Part shown: positions 35,601-46,370 of the stretch, in pieces
Position numbering within the stretch: position 1 is the first letter of the stretch
Layout: every line of letters begins with the position of its first letter
Source: Diphasiastrum complanatum
Taxonomy: Eukaryota > Streptophyta > Lycopodiopsida > Lycopodiales > Lycopodiaceae
DNA: 64,000 nucleotides
Reading direction: 5' to 3'
Assembly (NCBI GenBank): GCA_029204225.1
Contig: CM055100.1
Location: forward strand, 54,745,597 to 54,809,596
The notes under the pieces: model-generated
What the model was told of the DNA's origin: nothing
What the model saw: only the letters and a program-made list of their open reading frames with translations
Database searches by the model: none
Translations under genes and position numbers: made by a program

Positions 35601-36151
35601 ACAGACATCTTGAATGTGAAGAATTTCCTTCGTAGATGTAACTTAGTAGTTACGTCCCACACGTCACATAGTGAGTTCAGGATGTTCCAAACAACTCTTG
35701 ACGTTTTAGCTTCAGCTATGTGTCTAATCTGTGTATCTAATATATTGAGAATAATAAGCGCGAAAGTCTTACCGTCATTTGATTTCCATTTTGAGTCGGT
35801 CGTCTTCAGGTTTTACTTCTATACCTGTGACGACATCCCATAATTTGCTGGCGATTAGCAAGATCTTCATCTTAAATTTCCACAAATGATAATTGGATCC
35901 ATTCAGTTTGTCTGCGATGAGACCGACTTTACTTTGAGAATCCATCTGGAACTTAGTCTGTCGATTGTATCGATGACGCTAAGATGTAATAATCCCAACA
36001 ATAGGAAACCAATTCTCTGATACTAAAAGATTGGAAAGACTGAAGAGTTTGATATCAATTTGATATCGCGAAAGATATCAAGTATTAGGGCTTTCGTTCT
36101 GATACCATGTCAAGAATCAGATAAAGAAGTAGTGAAATTGCTCTGATACCA
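32661..36151 (-). mobile_element. Ty1/copia element E, internal region, 3' truncated
   Basis: Minus strand. Gag starts at 35945 (GLIADKLNGSNYHLWKFKMK) and meets a TGA near 35780. Protease and pre-integrase segment 35374-34850: FLDSGATQHMTNQ with an intact DSG, and LLWHHRLGHVNHASIL. Integrase 34848-34036: VVHTDICGPMKTLS, RSDNRGEYISNEF, NGLVERKNRTLVESA, so all three catalytic acidic residues are present. RT 34035-32661: VDCKWIFKVKYNVDGSINRRKA, NALYGLKQSARAWFQ and the catalytic LYVDDTLLF (near 33235-33260). RNase H starts (FTDASWARDVDTRKLTFGF) but ends abruptly at NNGP. Element E inserted into element G, then lost its 3' end. Confidence 0.9.
36140..36151 (-). promoter_or_regulatory. Primer-binding site of copia element E
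   Basis: On the minus strand the bases read TGGTATCAGAGC directly after the LTR end (...TCCAACA), with one base shared or adjacent. This is the usual plant copia primer site, complementary to the 3' end of initiator Met-tRNA. Confidence 0.9.
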
Positions 36152-37225
36152 TGTTGGAAATAGGTCAGATAATAGTAGCGAAAACTTTCTACTTCTGCAT
36201 GAATACGCCTATTAAAATTGAACAAAGCAGTATGATGAGAATCACGTTCAATTTTTAGCAACTAACTTTAAAATTGCTACATACTAAGTGATTACATAGG
36301 AAATATGAAGTATCGAATTCTCAAACAATTTGTATCAGTTACAAAAGAAATACAGATATGCATGCATTCTGACATGTACTAAACGCAACAAAGGATAGTA
36401 TTGATTCGTAAAAATAAAATGAGATGCTAATGAGCGCAAAACAATAGCGGATAGAAACCGCGCACTCTAAGCTATCTCTGAGTAACTGAGGATAAGTCTG
36501 ATAATAAGTAGCTATGTTGAATAAGCAATAGCGCAATAGCAACTCTAAAACAACTATAAGAAGTGAGCTAGAATGCTCAAGAGAGTTCAAGCTTGAAAGC
36601 TTGATAGAGAGCTAACTACAATAATTGCTGATTGATCTCTTCGATTGTTTTCTTTTACTTTTTTTTTTTTTTGAAGTTGTATGAAGATGAACAACTATTT
36701 ATACTAAGAAATTAGGTCATCAATTGCGATTGCCAGTTGGCTGGTATCCACTGGCATCCATCTGGTTCCTTGTCATTGATTGCTGATAAACAGTAAAATT
36801 GACCGTAAACATTCTGTTTGCATAAATGAACCAAAATTGTAGTTCTGCAGAAGTGAACTAAAACAACTACAGGCAACAGTGTCGGGTTTTTTGCGAAAAA
36901 TACGCAAAAAGAGAGTGTCTTTAAATCTCATTTAGGGTTGCCCTACACTTTGCCAGAGTCATTTTCTTAGCATTTGAGGCTCTTTGAAAAAGCAAAAAAT
37001 GACACATTCTATCAGGCGAAAAATGCGAAAAAGGACTCATTGCATTTTTCAATGGAATTCCTGACAGGCGAGAAAAGGAGACCGATGTAAACTTTGTGTA
37101 TTTCTACAAACTATGTAAAGACACTTGTAAAACTATAGACTATGGAAAAACACAGGAAAATTCGCATAACTGGATAAAAGATTAAAATCGATTAGTTGAT
37201 TGGTAAGAAGGAGAATAATCCAACA
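36152..37225 (-). mobile_element. Complete 5' LTR of copia element E (1,074 bp)
   Basis: On the minus strand it starts TGTTGGA at 37225 and ends TCCAACA at 36152, a perfect 7-bp terminal inverted repeat with TG...CA ends. It is followed by the primer-binding site. No 3' LTR is found, because the other end of the element is lost at 32660. The right flank (from 37226) is in the RT of element G. Confidence 0.85.
36695..36703 (-). promoter_or_regulatory. TATA box in the LTR of element E
   Basis: The minus strand reads TATAAATAG about 470 bp into the LTR and about 540 bp before its end, a normal place for the U3 promoter. Confidence 0.6.
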
Positions 37226-37810
37226 CTCACTACTGTCTAGAAATTCAAATCCACCGAGACAGAACAAGATGACTGATTTGCATCACTTAGCAAAGGTATT
37301 TTCATAATACCCTTATTAGATATAATCTGATCAATTGAAAAGAAGCTCACTCATTGAATCCAGCCCTACAGTTGTCGAAGGACCAATGTCCTCAAACCAA
37401 GCAAAAAAAGGAGCAGACGAGAGATTATACTTATCAATCGATACTTGGATTTCTCATGTATGTAATGTTTTGTACAAGACTTGACATCACTTTTGCAGTT
37501 ACCTCACTAAGCAAATTTATGGCTAATCTTGGCATCACCCATTGGAAGGCTCATATTCGAGTCATGAGATAAATTTGAGCTACAAAGGACCCATGCATCT
37601 GCTATGGGAAAGTCGATAACAACAATCACCATCGGCTTAGTGAATATTCTGATGCAAGTTGGGGAGGAGATGTAGATATTCGTAAATCCACATCTGGATT
37701 TATATTCTTCTTCAACGACGGTCCTATCTCTTGGAATAGTCGTAAGAAAATCTCTATTGCTCTTTCCTCCACATAAGCATGATACATTGTTGTCTTGCTT
37801 GAACATAATG
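37226..37810 (+). pseudogene. Ty1/copia fragment G, RT end and RNase H (right part)
   Basis: It starts in the middle of the RT (HYCLEIQI) immediately after the LTR of element E. It continues LSKDQCPQTKQ, YQSILGFLMYVMFCTRLDI, KFMANLGITHWKAHIRVMR, then ICYGKVD, YSDASWGGDVDIRKSTSGFI and PISWNSRKKISIALSS. Stops occur after LRVMR and in the linker. The DASW and SISWNS-type boxes identify the copia RNase H. It is the right half of the element whose left half is 31800-32660. Confidence 0.8.
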
Positions 37811-38558
37811 CCAAGAAGGTTGTTGTGTCACCATGATGTGGCCATTCGGATTTGTGATATCTGCCACCACATTCATAACATCGAATCATTAGCAAAATAC
37901 CATCTCCTCGGAGTTGAGATGCATACATTGGTACATGTGCTCCACTAGGTTCTTCCACATAATATAATGAAAAAGTGTCATGATTTTCTATTCCTGATGA
38001 TTTTGGCGAAGTATATGGGGACTCCACAATCGGCTCCAAACCTCCACTTATTGAAGATGAACTATTTGGGCTTGTCATCTTCACAACTTGCTTGATTGTT
38101 TTCAAAGATGTATCTAGGAACTTTTGATGTTGCTTTGCAGGAACATTGCCCTCTTTGAAGCAATACTGCATTACATGTAGCAGCATAGGCCTTTGGCTTG
38201 TGTTTTAGATCTTGTTCTTGACGTAATGACTCACAATTTTCACCATCCTTTCCTTGAGAAACTAGATCTTCCCTTGTTGTTCCATTACTTATCATTAGAG
38301 TTGTCAATATCCTTGAACCCCTTGTTGTTAGTAATTCAGATATTTCATCTAAATACGAACAATGTGGATTCAATCTTCATGGCATCATCAAGAACTTGCT
38401 TCAATGTTGCATAAGAGATGAGGGTCTTCGATAGTGAATGTCGCTCCTCAAGCCTAGGATAAAGTTTTTGATGACCATTGATGCTGGGATTGGTGGATGA
38501 TAGTCCTTCGCTATGTGACAAATTCTTTGAAGGTATTGTAGAACTGCCTCCGTTTGTT
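37811..38558 (-). pseudogene. LTR-retrotransposon gag fragment with a defective knuckle
   Basis: Minus strand. From about 38555: EAVLQYLQRICHIAKDYHPP and FILGLRSDIHY, which resembles a Retrotrans_gag core. Then 38373-38062, a polar linker, and 38186-37850 with RCYECGGRYHKSEWPHHGD, a CX2CX4HX4C knuckle whose last Cys is Trp. It ends at the RNase H fragment on the left and at a primer-site sequence on the right. Confidence 0.6.
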
Positions 38559-38560
38559 CA

Positions 38561-38573
38561 TGGTATCAGAGCC
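38561..38573 (+). promoter_or_regulatory. Primer-binding-site sequence of a lost copia-type element
   Basis: TGGTATCAGAGCC is a perfect plant initiator-Met-tRNA primer site, followed by leader-like sequence to about 38760. The base pair before it is CA, as expected of an LTR end, but the sequence upstream reads as an oppositely oriented gag fragment, so no LTR is visible. Confidence 0.6.
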
Positions 38574-38786
38574 TAGGCACATGCATGCTTGAAGTTTGAT
38601 CATCATGAAGCAAGTTTTGTAGTGAAAATTCTAAGTTTGATTTTGGATCTCAATTGTCTCCTAGCTTCAAATTGGTTAAGATTGCTAGTTTTGGTTGTTT
38701 CTTTGCATCATTAGGGAGCATTTAATGCATGGAAAGTACATGCCACATGTGAATTGCATCCACTTTGGGAGCTAATAAAATTTGAT

Positions 38787-38789
<3 letters not shown>

Positions 38790-38838
<49 letters not shown>
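38790..38838 (+). repeat. (CT)n microsatellite, 48 bp
   Basis: A pure CT run followed by about 150 bp of pyrimidine-rich, non-periodic sequence (to about 38990). Confidence 0.95.
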
Positions 38839-38840
<2 letters not shown>

Positions 38841-39128
38841 TTCCTTTCTCTATCTTTCTTCATCTCTCCTCTCTTTTTCTTTTGCCTTTTCTTTCTTGCT
38901 CACATCTCCTCCACGTCTTTCTACTTCCTCTTCTCCTCTTTTCCTCTCACACTATTTCTCCACCTCTCATTCTCTTTCTTGTGCTCTGCAGGTTAAATGC
39001 AAGGTTCGCTCCTAGCGATCGATCCCATACTATATGACTCCCAACATTGCCGTTGTCATTGGGGAGTGCTTAATTAGCATAGCATCTCTCTTCTTCTCTC
39101 TTTGTTTTTCTCACTATCCTCTTCTAAA

Positions 39129-39545
39129 TTCTGGCTTTTTAAATTTTGTGCCCTGTTTGATCCATTTCTTCTCCCCACAATTTTTGTTTTCGTTAATTTG
39201 ATCTAGATAGCTAGAGCTCTAGAGCATAGAAAGGGCTTTTTGGAAATGTAATGTTTTATAGATTCCGTTTAGTAATAAACAAGTTACAAATTTTTTAAGT
39301 TGGGCAAAACATTCTGTACTTGTCAAAAAATTCTGGTCATTTTCTCATTTTGTGATTTTTCCTCCCTATTTGATCCATGTTTTGTCTCATTTTCTCTTTT
39401 CCTTAATTTTACCTAGATAGCTAGAGCTCTAGAGCATAGAAAGGGCTTTTTGAAAATATAATGCTTTCTCAATTCCGTTTAGTAATAGGCAAGTTATGAA
39501 TTTTTGAAGTTGGTGAAAAAAAATCTGTGCATACAAGAACAAGAC
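39129..39545 (+). repeat. 210-bp tandem duplication
   Basis: CTAGATAGCTAGAGCTCTAG, GCATAGAAAGGGCTTTTT, CCGTTTAGTAATA and the upstream TTTGATCCAT word occur in both copies with a spacing of 210 bp (for example 39203 and 39413). Copies are diverged, with small indels. No coding content. Confidence 0.8.
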
Positions 39546-39789
39546 TTGGTAGAAACTAGAAACTAAACTAGCCAAGTGAGAGATGACCCATCAAACATAT
39601 CCAAAACTTTTAAAGGGGTCAACAAAACTTTTTGCACGATTCACGAGGGCTAACCTCCAACTTTGCCTCCAAAACATAAAAAAAATCTTTTGCCCTTCCA
39701 AAGTCTATATTTTCAAGATCTTGTCTCCGTCAACTCCCGCTTGCATCACATGTTTTGTAGTCCCCAATTTTTCATTCCCACACTCCATC

Positions 39790-39985
39790 CTACATTCCCA
39801 AAAATTTTCAAATTCTCCAACTTGTCCATTCCCAACTTTCACATTTCCACTTTCACATTCCCCAATTTTCACATTCCCACTTTCACATTCCCGCTTCCAC
39901 ATTTTCCAACTTTCACATTCCCACTTCCACATTCCCCAATTTTCACATTCCCACTTCCACATTCCCCAACTTTCACATTCTTTGA
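39790..39985 (+). repeat. 30-bp minisatellite, first array
   Basis: Units built from TTTCACATTCCCACTTCCAC and ATTCCCCAAC repeat about six times. The 30-bp period keeps reading frames open and gives His/Phe/Ser/Pro-rich pseudo-proteins, which are by-products of the repeat. Confidence 0.85.
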
Positions 39986-40205
39986 GATACATGATTGTCG
40001 AGTTAGGTTGAGAGTTAGCACTAAAGATATGCCCAGTCGAACTTGTAAATGGTCTTTGTATCATATAATCTTGGACATTATTCGCTTCTTGGTTAGTTTG
40101 GGTTTAGTTATGTTGTTTTGATGGCATTGTTCCGTCTTGGTGCCATCTTATTTGATGTACTTGTTCGTCTTATATGTCTTTTGGCATGGAAAAGACGTTA
40201 ATAAA

Positions 40206-40209
<4 letters not shown>

Positions 40210-40245
<36 letters not shown>

Positions 40246-40252
40246 CCCTATA
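40210..40252 (+). repeat. (CT)n microsatellite, about 42 bp
   Basis: A CT run ending in CCCCCC just before the second minisatellite array. Confidence 0.95.
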
Positions 40253-40255
40253 ACC

Positions 40256-40740
40256 CACATTCCTACTCACATTCTCACTTTCACATTTCCAATTTCATAT
40301 TTACCAATTTTTACATTCCCACTTTCACATTCTCACTTCCACATTCCCCAACTTTCACATTTCCACTTCCACATTCTCACCTTTACATTTCCCAACTAGT
40401 TTCACATTCCCCAATTTTCACATTCCCACTTTCACATTCTCACTTCCACATTCCCCAACTATCACATTGCCACTTCCACATTTCCCAACTTTCACATTCC
40501 CATTTCTAGATTCATCAATTTTCACATTCTCACTTCCACATTTCCCAACTTTCACATTCCGACTTTCATATTTCCACTTTTATATTCCCCAACTTTCAAA
40601 TTTCCCAACTTTCACATTCCCAACTTTTTGGCTTCCCAATTTGCATTCCCAAGTTCTACTCCACACTCTTACATTCTCAGATCTTGCACTTTCCCAAATT
40701 TTTTCTTCACATTTGCCTTCCCAACCCACATTCCCCGCTA
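40256..40740 (+). repeat. 30-bp minisatellite, second array
   Basis: The same CACATTCCCACTTCCACATT / CCCCAACTTT unit as at 39790-39985, more than twelve diverged copies, with half-units and drift toward the right end. About 270 bp of unrelated sequence separates the arrays. Confidence 0.85.
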
Positions 40741-41049
40741 CTTAGATTTGAAGACTTGATCTCAAAAGTCCAACTCTCCAAAGAGCCTACATTCCCAAAA
40801 TCTATTTTTTCAAGTTGCAAAATCTTGAGTAGTGAGAGAGTATAAAACTTAGGTCAAGATCCGAATCCACCATTCCCACTAAGAAGCGAGTTTTGATGAC
40901 CTTACAAACATCTACCATGACCTCCATGTGTGTGAGCTTGCACAAGATCCATCTATGCTAGATCAACTTAAGTTTTCAAGACCTATCTAATGCACTTTGA
41001 TTAAAGACAAGAGGTCAACTACATCAAAAGTCATGATTATTCAAAGACA

Positions 41050-41570
41050 AGCAAGTTTCTTACATCCACGTGAAAAAACCAAGTAAAAATCACTATGAGA
41101 CTCCAATCCAAGCACCTTGCTCTTGGGTAGAGCGAGAGAAAGTGCTTGCTCTCGGGTAGAGAGAGAATAGACAAAAATTATTCCAAGTCAAAAATTGCAT
41201 TATTTCTCAAAAAAGTTATATGTACATAGAGAGTTCACTTCCATATAGTAGTGACTCGAGTTCTTGCAAATCACATCCTCTAAATTTATTGGATCCCACG
41301 AATTTCACCTCTCATAATGATTGGACCTCAAGATTGGCACTTCTCTCTATTATTGGACCACATAGCTTACACCTCTCAATTTGATCGGCCAAGTGATTTG
41401 CACCTCTAAAAATGATTGGGCCACATATTCTGGACTTGTTAATGTGATTGGCCTTCTGATCTACACCTTTTAATGTGATTAATGGGCCAAATTTGACATT
41501 GATATGTGGATTTGGATGCATACTAGCAAAATACCAATCCTTATATTACACATGTCACCATTTCACTAGA
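41050..41570 (-). mobile_element. LTR-like sequence, reverse-oriented relative of 27005-27905
   Basis: It has CTCGGGTAGAGAGAGA boxes (41100-41175) and then repeated CACCTCTNNNNTGATTGG(A/G)CC units (41305-41470), which are the reverse complements of features in 27180-27530. Interpreted as the non-coding part of the same retroelement family; no termini or protein. Confidence 0.4.
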
Positions 41571-42419
41571 ACTCGAGTTGGAAGCCTTTTGACTTTTCAA
41601 AATCAACATAAAATATGTTCAAGGTGGGATGACATCTAGCAAGGAAAATAACTAGTCTAATTTTACCAACTTTCACACTATCCACATGTAGAAGTAATTG
41701 CAAAAATCAGGCAAGTTAGTAGACTAAATTATGTTTTTTGATCAAGAGGTACAAGAGATGGTGACATAATTTGAGGACCTTGATTGTAGTCATGATTAAG
41801 GTAGGTTTAGGATTATTTAAACGGTTTCATAACCCTTAGAATATCAGGTTGGACTTCAGCAGTATAAATGATGGAGGTTTTCAATGTATTTTTCATCATG
41901 AAAAAATTCCAAGATAGTAAGCTTTTATATCTTCCAATCTACATTGTTTTGTGATAGCAATCTTGCATTGTTTTGAAACATTTTTCTTGATGAATTTTAT
42001 GGTAGATTGAGTTTACTAACATCGGGTTATATGCTGTAAGAATCTGAATTTGATTTGGTTTCAAATGCTCAAGTAGATCTTTCATTTTGTGTTGCATTGC
42101 CTAGAAAGCTAGGAATTATCTAGCTATTGGAAATTCAACTCCAATAGGTTCTTGTGCAAACACACCCACTGGGATTCTTGTATCATTTATGACATTCAAA
42201 TCCCTGATGTTTATCATGGTATCATAGCTAAGTGATAGTGGTTAATGATTTGATCAAATTTACGGCCTCACATTCATTGGCGAGACTTTCATATTCTTTT
42301 AAGAAGTATGACTTCATATATCAAATGACCCTCAACTTTTTGATGGCCTGGTATAATAGGCGACCTATACATGAACCCCTTGCTGCCAAGTAGCATATCA
42401 CTAAATAGAGTGCTAAAAC
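41571..42419 (+). mobile_element. Possible LTR and primer-site remnant
   Basis: TGGTATCATAGC at about 42217-42228 differs by one base from the canonical primer site and is preceded by ...TTTATCA, as an LTR end would be. A TATA-like AGTATAAATGATG lies near 41859. No second LTR is identified, so this is tentative. Confidence 0.35.
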
Positions 42420-42761
42420 ATGGCAACGTCCTTGACTTTTAAGGACCTATCTTGTAATTTAAGGGCGAGAACCTTTCTTGTGAGGTCTTTGCTCATGAAG
42501 GACGCGTCTGTCCGCCTGATCGCCATCTCTCTCTTCTCTACGCGATCGCCATCTCTCTCTTCTCTACACGAATGCCAATCTTCACCATCCCCCCTTTGCA
42601 GAACATGCACTGAAGGTTACAATACGCTTCTTTCTTTTAGCTTCTTTGCTTTAAGCATCAAATTCGTCCAATGCTTGATTTTTCTTGAAAGGATAAGCGG
42701 TTCAGATCGGCTTTACATCGAATATTACTCGTTTATCTGCATAATCAGGTCTCTCTGGTGA
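42420..42761 (+). other. Open frame upstream of the heat-shock gene, possible extra exon
   Basis: An ATG-started frame of 113 codons. Its first 60 or so residues (MATSLTFKDLSCNLRARTFL...) are rich in Ser, Leu and Arg and poor in acids, as in an organelle transit peptide, and a donor-like AAAAG|GTAAGCAC lies at about 42771. A 25-bp tandem duplication (GATCGCCATCTCTCTCTTCT...) sits at about 42517-42567. It may be a first exon of the gene at 43268, or chance. No splice link is proven. Confidence 0.25.
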
Positions 42762-42907
42762 GAAAGCAAAAGGTAAGCACAATCAGTATCGATTATTATT
42801 TTCATCTCTAAGTGTGCTTCACCATTGATAATATTGTTCAGGGTGCTGAAGAGGTTCTGTCATCTTAAAGAAATTTAATGATAGAACGAAATTTTACAGA
42901 AGGGTTT

Positions 42908-42925
42908 GAAGAATTCCTATATAAT
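42908..42925 (+). promoter_or_regulatory. TATA-like box upstream of the heat-shock gene
   Basis: CTATATAATT at about 42917-42926 lies 340 bp before the ATG, immediately after GAAGAATTCC. The GAA/TTC modules do not have the exact spacing of a classical heat-shock element, so heat control is only suggested by the product. Confidence 0.25.
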
Positions 42926-43267
42926 TGATCACAAAACAAAGACAAAATGAGGATAGTGATGCCAATATTTTTTTCTAGCGAATCAACAAACTGGTAGAGA
43001 TCTCTAGTGGAGGGTCTCATCAACATTTGGGTCACTTCTATTTCTGAGTGTGCTTCAATCTTCAGAATTTCACTTCATACTTTTACAAGGAACAAGAGCA
43101 GTTTTCTAATTCAAAGATTGCGTTAAAAGGGTAGGGATTGAAAAATTCTGTATTCTTTAAAGAAGTTGTAATTGTCTTCAAATCATTTCATCTTATGAAC
43201 AGCACGGGAGGTGACAGTGGAGCGCTTCGTTTCTTCCGTTGGTGGCAGGCCGCTTTCCAAGCGGCGC

Positions 43268-44493
43268 ATGAGTGCACCTGTTACAGAGTTATTGCGCATT
43301 GCTTCACCATGTAGACGCTACAGCTGTACAGATTGTGACACATCTTTCCAAATTCGTTCACACAAGTTAAAGAGTTATAATCCATCTGAAATCCCTCACA
43401 GCGAGGCTGTAAACAATTTGGATTCAAGGTGTTGCCCGCGTGCATCTACAGCAGAAGATGCCAGTATCTTCACAATAAAGGCACATGATTTTCAAACTTA
43501 CATGGTTACCTCGTACCTCGACTACGATAAGTACCTCCTACCACCAGGACAAGACGACCAGTTTACCCCACCTCCTCCTCCTCCACCTGTAAGTAAAGTC
43601 CTGTAGTTAAAATTTCTTGAAGATAATTTGAACTTGAGCTTAGTAGCTGTTTCGTAAATCAAGCATGAAATCGATGGTTGTATGTTTCTCTCTTGAAGAA
43701 AATGTGATTTCTAAAAGCTAGCTTCATGAAGTAGACGAGTTTGTAAGAATGGATGTTGCGGTTAGAAACCACAAATATTGCTTTGCACTCAGCACTGTTA
43801 AAGGGGTTGTAGTAGCACAAGGTTCATTTATGTTGTTTCACGGTGAGTGATTAACCTGACTATTATCGTATTCGGTAGGAAGTTTGCGGCCAACCTATGG
43901 CCAACACTGCCGTTGACGTTAAGGAGCTTCCAAACGCGTACATTTTCGTTGTAGAGGTGCCAGGCCTGAAAAATAAGGATGTGAAGGTAGTCTAAAATTT
44001 AGATCCTAGCCCTATTATGATTGGCAATGACTGCTTGCAACCATTGAACAATTTATGTTCTTGCAAGAGGTGATGACATTGATCAAATTCAGAAACACAG
44101 CAGATAATCACTTCCGTTCCTTTTTGGATAACAAAATTTTGTCAGCTTTCTCAGTGCATTCTGTATTTCTATTGCGAGTATACATACTGATTTGAAGCTT
44201 TGTGATCGCCTGCCAAACAGGTTCAAATTGAAAATGACAGGATTCTTAAAATCAGTGGAGAGCGGAAGCGGGAAGATAATTCCTCCTCCGACATAAAATA
44301 TGTCAGAGTGGAGCGTTCTGCAGGAAAGTTCATGAGAAAATTCAATCTTCCTGTGAATGCGAGCGTAGATTCAATATCTGCCGCTTGCCAGGATGGCCTT
44401 CTAACAATCGTGGTACCAAAAATCCCTCCTCCAGAGCCTTATAAGCCGAAAACATATGATATCCAGATTGGCTCTTGCAGTTTTAATACATGA
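43268..44493 (+). CDS. Small heat-shock protein, class II-like, three exons
   Basis: Exons are 43268-43588, 43879-43986 and 44221-44493, all joined in phase 0 with good sites (CCT|GTAAGT ... TTCGGTAG; AAG|GTAGTC ... CAAACAG). The frame opens upstream at a GTG but the first ATG is 43268, giving 233 residues. Residues 1-107 are an unusual Cys- and Ser-containing extension ending in a seven-Pro run. The alpha-crystallin domain starts near residue 117 ([20 protein letters not shown]) and includes [27 protein letters not shown] and QDGLLTIVV (about 200-207). The tail [15 protein letters not shown] is the class II signature. Such proteins are ATP-independent holdases in the cytosol. Odd points: the extension replaces the usual class II N-terminus, and class II genes of flowering plants usually lack introns. 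Apparently intact. Confidence 0.88.
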
Positions 44494-46255
44494 GCGGAGA
44501 TGTTTGAGGGATAATCATTGTCTGGTTGCTATCCGGGGCGTTGTGGGCAGAGGGAGAGGTTGAGTGCATTTTCTGCCTCCCAAACCACGTAGAAGACTTA
44601 ATGAAAGCACCTTATACTCAACCAGATCAAGATCCTGTCTCATGATGCCAATGAGCTAACTAGAATAGATCATGATTACCGGCAACACATATTTGGGAGC
44701 ATTCTCTTCCAAACGCACATCTGACTTCGAGGCACATTTATATGTCTGCATGTTTTTGAATATTGGTATCATTGTGACAACAAGAGGATGTTTATATCAA
44801 CATCTTATACTCGTCTCTTTTGCCTATGATGATTGTTCTTGTAGTCTTCTTTCTCAGAAAAAGATAGGTTACACGAATGTCCCAATTTAAACATTTACAG
44901 GTCAGTGGCACAGAGAAAAGATCCTTAACAAGTCCAGGCCTGTCAAAGCATTATCTACATCAAAACTAAAGTAAAAACTTTAAGTGACATCCCTCGGACA
45001 TAGTGTAGACTCAGGATAAGACACGGTCTCGTTCCTGTTAAAGTCTTAAACCTTCCAGCTGCATTTGCAAGTATATTAGCTTCATGACAGCTTATTCTGA
45101 AGATGACTGCTCTTCAACCATGAGCGACTCTTATACAAAGAGCAGAGAGTTTTTTGCAAACCAAACAGGTCATAGTACATCTACGAAGCAGTTCGGAGTG
45201 GAAAAACCATAAAGTGGCATGTTGTGGTTGGCATTTTGAGTAGAGGACATACCCCAGCATCACATAAAGTCTGATCTAATTGGAGATCTATCTCCAATAA
45301 AGACTGCTACTTCAGGTAACCTTCATGCAATAGCTGGATACCACTTATAGATAATAGCACCATCACATGCAGCAGTTGCCATAATTTGCAATAGCAACTC
45401 ATCATCATTTCAAACAATATTAGCACATGCTATGTTTGTGTTTTGACTCATGGAATCTTTTAGATTTTTAATGTGAAAGTACTGTATTTTAGGACCATAA
45501 ATGGGTCTTAGGAAGATTCACAAGAGTGATTGTATGCTTGCTTTACAACCTGTCAAAAAACTAGACACAAAAAAATTGATCTAGATTGGCAATTTGACAA
45601 TCAACAAGCAAAAACAATCAATAGCACTGATCAATCACAAATCTGGCTTGACATGTGTGTACTACAGGCTGTAGTATGGCCTGCAAGCTGAGAAACAAGT
45701 ACAAATTGATTTGGTTGCATCTGGATCACAAAAACTCAATGTACAATGTGGAGTAGCTCGAGATTGCCAATGAGCTCCAAAAATAATCTATCTCATCACT
45801 ATGGAGAGATGGAATACATAGCAAAAGTGACTTCCTTTGTAAAGTTAGGTGAATTTCTAGCATGTAATAAGGACAATAACTTAGCCTTTTTGCCCTAAAA
45901 TGAAACCCTAGTCTATTTCCTAGAGTCATGCTTGGTAGATAGCTAGTTGGTCAATTTTCACTTTAAATCTAGGATTTAGGTCCTATAAACTAGGAATCAC
46001 TACCAAATTGACTTGACCAACTCATTAGACTTTATATAACCTATAGTACGGTAGGTTTTCCATGTGGCTCCATGGCCACGCACGTGTGGGACCCACGTAT
46101 GCACATTTTACATGATTCTACATGGTTTTTGATCAAGCTAGATTTGCCAACTTTTGGCAATTCTTCACACTCCTCAACATTTAGCTTGATTTGTTTACAA
46201 CTCTCTTGTTAGATGAATGAATGCTTTTAGAAGTGTCTAAAAAATCCAGTTACAA
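44494..46255. other. 3' flank of the heat-shock gene, gene-free
   Basis: The first few hundred bases are probably 3' UTR. No transposon protein, splice-bounded exon or RNA gene is recognised up to the copia fragment at 46262. Confidence 0.4.
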
Positions 46256-46261
46256 ACAAGG

Positions 46262-46370
46262 AACATTTGAGACTCCAATAGAGAATGATGTCCATGAAGG
46301 ATCTTTCACCACCTCTTAAAGGATTCTTACAATAGGTTCTACAAATGTGTCTATATACATGTAGCACACT
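46262..46370 (-). pseudogene. Short copia RT fragment
   Basis: The minus strand reads EPIVRIL, VVKDPSWTS, and the DNA is similar to 28124-28200 (GTGATGTCCACAAAGGATCTTTCATCACC against GATGTCCATGAAGGATCTTTCACCACC). It is a scrap of the same copia family as element A. Confidence 0.6.

Noticed and set aside
39583-40745. His/Phe/Pro-rich proteins across the minisatellite
   Set aside because: Open in several frames because the unit is 30 bp; no start context or conservation.
42893-43200. Classical heat-shock elements upstream of the small heat-shock gene
   Set aside because: GAA and TTC words are present but not in the nGAAnnTTCn spacing I would require.
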